Shown here in pieces: positions 31,835-36,589 of a DNA stretch of 36,589 bases (the first letter of the stretch is position 1; every line of letters begins with the position of its first letter). The position numbers and the translations under genes are program-made. The DNA is from Desulfovibrio sp. (GTDB lineage: Bacteria > Desulfobacterota > Desulfovibrionia > Desulfovibrionales > Desulfovibrionaceae). Location: contig JAITRF010000066.1 in the NCBI GenBank assembly GCA_031288535.1, forward strand, positions 1 through 36,589. The letters are read 5' to 3'. The notes beneath the pieces are model-generated. The model saw only the letters and a list, made by a program, of their open reading frames with translations. It had not been told where the DNA came from and did not search any database.

Positions 31835-32118
31835 AACCTTGAGGAGCTTGACACTCTACGCTTTCGGAACGTATTGGTGAATGGACGGAAGAATGGAAAA
31901 GGGAAGGAATGTTGGCAGGATTGCAGGAAGGCGAAGCTAAAGGCCGCATGGAGGGCCGTAGCGCCATCCTGTTGCGTCTGCTCGTCAAGCGATTCGGTCC
32001 GGACGTTCTCGACGGCAATATACAGGAGCGCCTGCGGACAGCCGGTCCCGAACAACTCGATTTTTGGGCCGAACGAATCCTTGACGCCGAAAACATCGAC
32101 GAACTGTTTGCCGAATGA
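31835..32118 (+). pseudogene. Remnant of an Rpn/PD-(D/E)XK family transposase-like protein (DUF4351 end)
   Basis: The 69-aa frame from 31909 reads LLRLLVKRFG, then TAGPEQLDFWAERILDAENI, a DUF4351-type C-terminus of recombination-promoting nuclease (Rpn) proteins. Upstream, frame 31835-31870 gives NLEELDTLRF, a second piece of the same family shifted by one frame, and 31861-31908 gives SERIGEWTEEW in the 31909 frame. The nuclease domain itself is missing. It is a decayed gene between tenA and the sugar cluster, and the family is inferred from memory of the conserved tail. Confidence 0.65.
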
Positions 32119-32137
32119 ACATGGACAGTCATCAATT

Positions 32138-32167
32138 CTGCAAGGATTTGCCTACAAATACTTGCAG
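32138..32167. repeat. Family B hairpin 1 (solo)
   Basis: CTGCAAGGATTTG-CCTA-CAAATACTTGCAG is the first hairpin of family B with one mismatch and an extra CTG/CAG base step. It lies in the gap before the amidotransferase gene and shows that the hairpin also occurs without the other modules. Confidence 0.7.
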
Positions 32168-32239
32168 AGCGGTCTATATATTTTCAGTGTTAAATCGCTC
32201 CAAGTAAATTTGCCGGGTCTCCACTGTATGCGAGGTGAT

Positions 32240-33556
32240 ATGTCATTCATCTTTTATCCATCCGATATTGATTACAGTAAATTCAGCCCGAACGCGACGC
32301 AGCGTGAAGCCTACTACGGGCTTCCCGACGAAGTAAAATTTTGCGGTAAATGCGTAATATCCAATCAACGCCCTAATTCAGCCGTAGAATTCCGGCACAC
32401 AAAAAATTCCCAAAAGCAGACAATCCATTTCGATGGGGAAAACGTCTGCGATGCCTGTCGTTTTGCGGAAAAAAAGACAGTTTCTATTGATTGGAATGAG
32501 CGGGAACACGCCCTGCAGGAAATCTGCAATCGCCATCGCAGCAAGGACGGTTCATACGACTGCCTTGTTCCCGGATCGGGAGGGAAAGACAGTTTCTATG
32601 CGGCCCATAAATTAAAATACAAATACGGGATGCACCCGCTGACAGTTACCTGGGCTCCGCATCTCTACACGACATGGGGATGGCACAATTTTCAAGCCTG
32701 GGTCAATGCGGGGTTCGATAATTATCTGTGTACCCCCAATCCGCGTGTCCACCGCCTCTTGACCCGCTTGGCCGTGGATAATCTTTTTCACCCTTTCCAG
32801 CCGTTTATGCTGGGTCAAAAGTTTCTTGCCCCGAAACTGGCCGTTCGTTTTCATATCCCCCTGGTTTTTTACGGAGAAAACGAGGCGGAATATGGGAACC
32901 CCATCGCGGATGCGCAGTCGTCGCAACGCGACTGGAAATATTTTGCGACCAATGACAGAAAACAGGTTTATCTCGGCGGAACCCACATGGATTCCCTGAT
33001 CCGGGACTTTGATCTGGAATATGGCGATTTATCCATATATCTTCCGGAAGATCCGCAGGTTATACAAGACCAAAAAATAGAAATTCATTATCTGGGATAT
33101 TATATCCCCTGGCATCCGCAGGAATGCTTTTATTATGTCGTGGAAAATGGCGGATTCCGGCCTTCTCCCGAACGTACTCCGGGAACGTACAGCAAGTATA
33201 ATAGTATTGATGATAAAATTGATGATTTTCACTACTATACAACTTATATTAAATTCGGCATAGGACGGGCTACCTACGATGCGGCGCAGGAAATACGCAA
33301 CAACGAAATCGACAGGAACGAAGGCGTCTCTCTTGTAAAAAAGTTTGACGGAGAGTATCCCGCGCGCTTTGAAGAAGAAATATTCCGCTATTTGAGCATC
33401 CCTCAAACAGAATATCCAGCGGCCTCAAAAATGTTTGAACAGCCGATAATGGACAGAGAATATTTTCTGCGTCTTGCGGATCGATTCCGTTCGCCGCACC
33501 TCTGGATGCGGGCGGACGACGCCTGGAAACTGCGCTTTACCGTGTTTGAAAGATAA
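32240..33556 (+). CDS. N-acetyl sugar amidotransferase (PseA/WbpG family)
   Basis: ATP-pyrophosphatase-type enzyme of 438 aa that turns an acetamido group of an activated sugar into an acetamidino group, using ammonia from a HisH/HisF pair. The PP-loop motif SGGKDS lies at residues 113-118, with CGKC (35-38) and CDAC (70-73) as probable metal sites. The start is ATG 32240 after GAGGTGAT; spacing is short, and an in-frame ATG at 32228 is possible. A longer upstream frame covers the Rpn remnant and is not used. It is followed by hisF and hisH paralogues, as in P. aeruginosa LPS and Campylobacter flagellin-sugar loci. Confidence 0.85.
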   Translation: MSFIFYPSDIDYSKFSPNATQREAYYGLPDEVKFCGKCVISNQRPNSAVEFRHTKNSQKQTIHFDGENVCDACRFAEKKTVSIDWNEREHALQEICNRHRSKDGSYDCLVPGSGGKDSFYAAHKLKYKYGMHPLTVTWAPHLYTTWGWHNFQAWVNAGFDNYLCTPNPRVHRLLTRLAVDNLFHPFQPFMLGQKFLAPKLAVRFHIPLVFYGENEAEYGNPIADAQSSQRDWKYFATNDRKQVYLGGTHMDSLIRDFDLEYGDLSIYLPEDPQVIQDQKIEIHYLGYYIPWHPQECFYYVVENGGFRPSPERTPGTYSKYNSIDDKIDDFHYYTTYIKFGIGRATYDAAQEIRNNEIDRNEGVSLVKKFDGEYPARFEEEIFRYLSIPQTEYPAASKMFEQPIMDREYFLRLADRFRSPHLWMRADDAWKLRFTVFER

Positions 33557-33559
33557 GGC

Positions 33560-34333
33560 ATGAGAAATTTTCGCCTCATAGCCAGACTTGACGTCAAGGG
33601 CCGGAACGTGGTCAAGGGCATTCAGCTTGAAGGCTTGCGCAAAATGGGCAATCCGAACGAATACGCCAAAAAGTACTACCGGGACGGCATTGATGAAATC
33701 CTTTACATGGATATAGTGGCAAGCCTCTATGAGCGGGGCAATCTGCTCGACATCGTGCGCGAGACGACCAGGGACGTGTTTATCCCCATCACCGTCGGGG
33801 GAGGACTGAGGACGCTGGATGACGTAACCGCGACCCTGCGCGCCGGCGCCGATAAAATCGCGATCAACACCGCGGCGATCAAACGGCCGCAAATCATTCG
33901 GGAAATAAGTGAGGCCTTCGGCGCGCAATGCGTGGTGCTTTCCATTGAGGCCAAACGGGAAGCGGGCGGACGCTGGTCCGTCTATTATGACAACGGCCGG
34001 GAAAAAACCGGGATGGACGTTCTGGAATGGGCGCAGCAGGGCTGCTCGCTCGGCGCCGGAGAAATTTTGCTGACCTCGGTGGACCAGGAAGGGACGGCCC
34101 AGGGCTTTGATCAGGAACTCGTCCGCACCGTCGCCGCTGCGGTTTCCGTCCCGGTAATCGCCTGCGGGGGAATGGGAAACCTGGGGCATCTGGACGAGCT
34201 TGTGCGCCGGGCGCGTCCCGACGCTGTGGCCATGGCGCATGTGCTGCATTACGGAAAATTGACGGTTCCGGATATCCGCGCCAGCCTGCGAAGCGGAAAC
34301 GTGCCCGTCCGAAGCGTTCCGCCATGTCCATAG
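33560..34333 (+). CDS. hisF: HisF-like cyclase subunit paralogue for sugar amidation
   Basis: A 257-aa TIM-barrel protein similar to HisF. Asp11 (LDVKG) is kept, but the position of catalytic Asp130 is Glu130 (LSIEAKRE). The normal phosphate loops ([11 protein letters not shown], and [10 protein letters not shown]) remain. In sugar loci the HisF/HisH pair supplies ammonia to the PseA/WbpG amidotransferase, and the Asp to Glu change fits loss of the histidine-pathway cyclase step. It starts 3 bases after the amidotransferase stop and overlaps hisH by 10 bases. Confidence 0.87.
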   Translation: MRNFRLIARLDVKGRNVVKGIQLEGLRKMGNPNEYAKKYYRDGIDEILYMDIVASLYERGNLLDIVRETTRDVFIPITVGGGLRTLDDVTATLRAGADKIAINTAAIKRPQIIREISEAFGAQCVVLSIEAKREAGGRWSVYYDNGREKTGMDVLEWAQQGCSLGAGEILLTSVDQEGTAQGFDQELVRTVAAAVSVPVIACGGMGNLGHLDELVRRARPDAVAMAHVLHYGKLTVPDIRASLRSGNVPVRSVPPCP

Positions 34334-34968
34334 AAATTTCCCTCGTCGATTACGGTCTGGGTAACCTGCTCAGCGTCCGGCGGATGTTGGAATACTGCGG
34401 CGCCCGGGTATGCGTGGTCTGCCGGCCGGAAGAGGTCATGGCCGCGGAGCGCTTGGTGCTGCCGGGGGTGGGAGCCTTTGCCGCCGGCATGCGCGGTCTG
34501 GCGCAACGGGGCATGGTTGACGCCGTGCGGGAGTTTTCCCGCAGCGGCCGGCATCTTTTGGGTATTTGCCTCGGCATGCAACTGCTCATGGGCGTTGGGG
34601 AGGAAAACGGGACCCACGACGGACTGGCCGTATTGCCCGGCCGGGTTACGGCAATCCCCTCCGTCAATCCCGAGGGGAATTGCGTGAAAATTCCCCATAT
34701 CGGATGGAACGCCCTGGAGTACGCCAGGGATGAGGCCGCATGGCGCGGGGGAATTTTGCAAAACGTCCGCTGCGGCGATTTTGTTTATTTCGTGCATTCA
34801 TTTCATGTCGTGCCGGACGATGGGGAAAAATGCGTCGCCACCGTGCACTACGAAAATATCAAGCTGGCCGCCGTTGTCGAATCGGATAATATTCACGGAT
34901 GCCAGTTCCACCCCGAAAAAAGCGGACCGATAGGTTTGCGGATTATAGACGCTTTTCTGAAACTGTAA
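34324..34968 (+). CDS. hisH: HisH-like glutamine amidotransferase paralogue
   Basis: Class I glutaminase of 214 aa that frees ammonia from glutamine and passes it through the partner HisF barrel. The triad is complete: Cys82 (GICLGMQLL), His196 and Glu198 (HPEKS). The start overlaps the end of hisF, so the two are coupled. No other histidine-biosynthesis gene is near, and its neighbours are sugar-nucleotide enzymes, so a role in acetamidino sugar formation is more likely than histidine synthesis. Confidence 0.9.
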   Translation: MSIEISLVDYGLGNLLSVRRMLEYCGARVCVVCRPEEVMAAERLVLPGVGAFAAGMRGLAQRGMVDAVREFSRSGRHLLGICLGMQLLMGVGEENGTHDGLAVLPGRVTAIPSVNPEGNCVKIPHIGWNALEYARDEAAWRGGILQNVRCGDFVYFVHSFHVVPDDGEKCVATVHYENIKLAAVVESDNIHGCQFHPEKSGPIGLRIIDAFLKL

Positions 34969-35028
34969 ACGCGGGTCAGGCGGAAATCTCCCTGAAGGGA
35001 GAGGTTTCAAACCATAAAGGCATTTTTG

Positions 35029-36087
35029 ATGAAATGGGAAAAAATCATCGTTCAACCGACAGTGACCATATTACAGGCACTGGAAGCCATCGATCGCGGA
35101 GCCATACAATTGGCCATTGTCTGCGACGGCGACAGGCATGTGCTGGGAATAATAACGGACGGAGACGTCAGGCGCGCGTTATTGCGCGGCATTGCCGTCT
35201 CAGACCCCGCCATTGACGCTGTCAATACGCGCCCGTTTACAGTCAGGGTGAACCATAGCAAGGCGGAAGCCCTGCAAATAATGCGTAAAAATGATTTTCG
35301 CCATATTCTTGTCGTGGACGATGAGAATCATTTTATCGATTTGCTTACGTTGCAAGAGTTGCTTCAGTTCAACATCGCTCTCAACCCGGTGGTTCTGATG
35401 GCCGGCGGGAAGGGGAGCCGGCTGGGAAACCTTACCCGCGACTGCCCGAAACCCATGCTCCCGGTGGGCGGCAAGCCCATCCTGGAAATCATCATCGAAA
35501 ATTTCATCAGCGAAGGGTTTCACGATTTTTATCTCTGCGTGAACTATCATGCGGACGTGATCCAGGAGCATTTCGGCGACGGATCGCGGCTCGGCGTTTC
35601 CATCCGCTATATCCGGGAAGACAAGCCTCTGGGCACGGCGGGGGCGCTTTCCCTGCTGCCTTCTTCCCTTAGCCGATCCTGCCTTGTGATGAACGGAGAC
35701 ATCCTCACGCGGATGTCCCCGCGCGCGTTGCTCGAAGCGCATGATGACAGCGGCTGCGAGGCGACCATGGCTGTGAAAGTCTTTGAATACCAAGTGCCGT
35801 ACGGCGTGGTCATCCATGATCCGGGCAGGCGTGTGGTGCGCATTGAAGAGAAGCCCTCGCAGCGCTTTCTCGTCAACGCCGGGATTTACGCGTTTTCGCC
35901 GCGGGTGTTTTGCCACGTTCCCCGCGACACGTTTTACGACATGCCCGCGTTTTTCCGGAAACTGGCCGAAGAAGGGCACAGAACCGCCATTTTTGACCTT
36001 GACGACTATTGGGTGGATATCGGGCGGATCGCGGACTACCGGAAAGCCGCCGTAGATTTCGGAAATATCTTCCCTGGGGAGGAATGA
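35029..36087 (+). CDS. ptmE: CBS-domain nucleotidyltransferase, PtmE-like
   Basis: A 352-aa two-part protein. Residues about 1-115 form a pair of CBS domains (IVCDGDRHVLGIITDGDVRR, and RHILVVDDENHFID), and about 120-350 form a nucleotidyltransferase (AGGKGSRL at 125-132, KPMLPVGGKPILE). This domain order is that of Campylobacter PtmE, which makes GDP-glucosamine from glucosamine-1-phosphate for legionaminic acid synthesis. AAAGG precedes ATG 35029. Its stop overlaps the start of the next gene (TGATG). The GDP-glucosamine role is inferred from domain order and neighbours. Confidence 0.8.
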   Translation: MKWEKIIVQPTVTILQALEAIDRGAIQLAIVCDGDRHVLGIITDGDVRRALLRGIAVSDPAIDAVNTRPFTVRVNHSKAEALQIMRKNDFRHILVVDDENHFIDLLTLQELLQFNIALNPVVLMAGGKGSRLGNLTRDCPKPMLPVGGKPILEIIIENFISEGFHDFYLCVNYHADVIQEHFGDGSRLGVSIRYIREDKPLGTAGALSLLPSSLSRSCLVMNGDILTRMSPRALLEAHDDSGCEATMAVKVFEYQVPYGVVIHDPGRRVVRIEEKPSQRFLVNAGIYAFSPRVFCHVPRDTFYDMPAFFRKLAEEGHRTAIFDLDDYWVDIGRIADYRKAAVDFGNIFPGEE

Positions 36088-36589
36088 TGCGAAACCTGGC
36101 GCTCATCCCGGCCCGGGGCGGCTCCAAAGGGCTGCCCGGCAAGAACATAAAGGAATTTGCCGGCAAACCGCTCATTGCCTGGACGATCACGGCGGCCAAA
36201 GAAGCCGGATGCGTTTCCTCCATCGTCGTCAGTAGCGAGGATGCGGAAATTCTTGAAACTTCGAGGCGCTGGGGGGCGGAAACGCCCTTTGTGCGCCCGA
36301 TGTCCCTGGCCGGGGATACCTCGTCCAGTATGGACGTAGTTTTTCACGCCCTGGATTATTTTGAAAAAAACGGCATCTATTATGACGCGGTGATTTTGTT
36401 GCAGCCGACAAGCCCGTTACGTTCGGGCCGCGATATTGAAGAGGCTTTTCGCATTTTTCAGAATACCCGCGCTCCGGCCTGTATTTCCGTTACCCCGTGC
36501 GCCCATCCCCCGCAGTGGAATTGCGGGATATCCGGCGGGCGCATCGTTCCCTTTGCCGGCGTTTCCGAAAAGCGAAGGCAGGATTGCGA
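36087..36589 (+). CDS. legF: CMP-nonulosonate (legionaminate-type) synthetase, cut by window end
   Basis: The frame stays open to the last base, giving 167 residues. It begins MRNLALIPARGGSKGLPGKN with KPLIAWTI following, the CMP-sialate/legionaminate synthetase signature; the SKGLPGKN form suits the legionaminate (LegF/NeuA) branch better than PseF. ILLQPTSPLRS near residue 106 is the second family motif. It would activate the nonulosonic acid as a CMP-sugar. The C-terminal half is outside the window, and specificity (legionaminate versus sialate) cannot be settled from this part. Confidence 0.85.
   Translation, partial: MRNLALIPARGGSKGLPGKNIKEFAGKPLIAWTITAAKEAGCVSSIVVSSEDAEILETSRRWGAETPFVRPMSLAGDTSSSMDVVFHALDYFEKNGIYYDAVILLQPTSPLRSGRDIEEAFRIFQNTRAPACISVTPCAHPPQWNCGISGGRIVPFAGVSEKRRQDC

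Noticed and set aside
34980..35028. Similarity between the leaders of the PtmE-like gene (34980-35028) and the hotdog gene (14331-14375)
   Set aside because: Both have an AAATCTCC-like stretch and an AAAGG(C/A)ATTT ribosome site, but the match is short and may only reflect common ribosome-site wording.
1..36589. CRISPR array, tRNA or rRNA genes
   Set aside because: No regularly spaced direct repeats, and no recognisable tRNA or rRNA sequence was seen. The interspersed repeats are irregularly spaced and palindromic.

Overview
The window looks like a chromosomal segment of a GC-rich Gram-negative bacterium of the Desulfovibrio type (Desulfobacterota, Desulfovibrionaceae-like). The assignment rests on the flgB-flgC-fliE-fliF-fliG-fliH-fliI gene order, the style of the proteins and the intergenic repeats. 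It is inferred from gene content and was not tested by any search.

Layout: (1) 611-6985, + strand: a flagellar basal-body and export operon, flgB to fliI. A perfect 16-bp parS-type palindrome lies inside fliI. (2) 7290-20700, + strand: hisS runs with overlapping stops and starts into an aryl-polyene-like (APE-like) lipid biosynthesis and export operon. Its genes encode a FabB-type ketosynthase, a CrtISO/RetSat-like FAD oxidoreductase, a FabF-type ketosynthase, an ACP, a PlsC acyltransferase, a lipoprotein, a hotdog protein, a LolA-like carrier, an MMPL exporter, a DUF3261 lipoprotein and a second hotdog protein. A helicase C-terminal remnant plus a DUF1016/YhcG nuclease gene (about 17.9-19.6 kb), visibly less GC-rich, interrupts it between the exporter and the DUF3261 gene. 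(3) 20761-27544, - strand, convergent: a second APE-like operon with a GT2-DUF2062 protein, an LpxL-like acyltransferase, an ACP, a ketosynthase, a chain-length factor, an AMP ligase and a FabG reductase. The two operons meet at a hairpin at 20732-20751. (4) 27977-31825: tolQ-tolR, a 626-bp stretch with two tiny ORFs and a long inverted repeat, yebC on the - strand, and a tenA gene lacking the usual Cys. (5) 31835 to the end: an Rpn-family remnant, then a nonulosonate (legionaminic-acid type) sugar cluster. It holds an N-acetyl sugar amidotransferase, HisF and HisH paralogues, a PtmE-like CBS-guanylyltransferase and a CMP-nonulosonate synthetase cut by the window edge.

Two repeat families run through the region. 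Family A is a roughly 170-bp element built from successive hairpins, with five copies near transcription-unit boundaries (1-115, 351-517, 6986-7101, and inverted at 27754-27922 and 30694-30860). Family B is a smaller palindromic element, often placed just upstream of start codons. Two family B copies sit in frame inside protein genes, the DUF3261 lipoprotein and the chain-length factor, and both are read in the same frame to give related peptides. This resembles the palindromic elements that invade Rickettsia genes. A third, MITE-like element with a 3-bp target duplication has jumped into a family B copy upstream of hisS.

Taken together, the two APE operons would load an aromatic or acyl starter on ACP, elongate it with the ketosynthase/chain-length-factor pair, FabG and hotdog dehydratases, possibly alter the polyene with the FAD enzyme, transfer it with two acyltransferases and move it to the outer membrane through the MMPL pump, LolA-like protein and lipoproteins. 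The sugar cluster probably makes an acetamidino-modified nonulosonic acid for flagellin or a surface polysaccharide.
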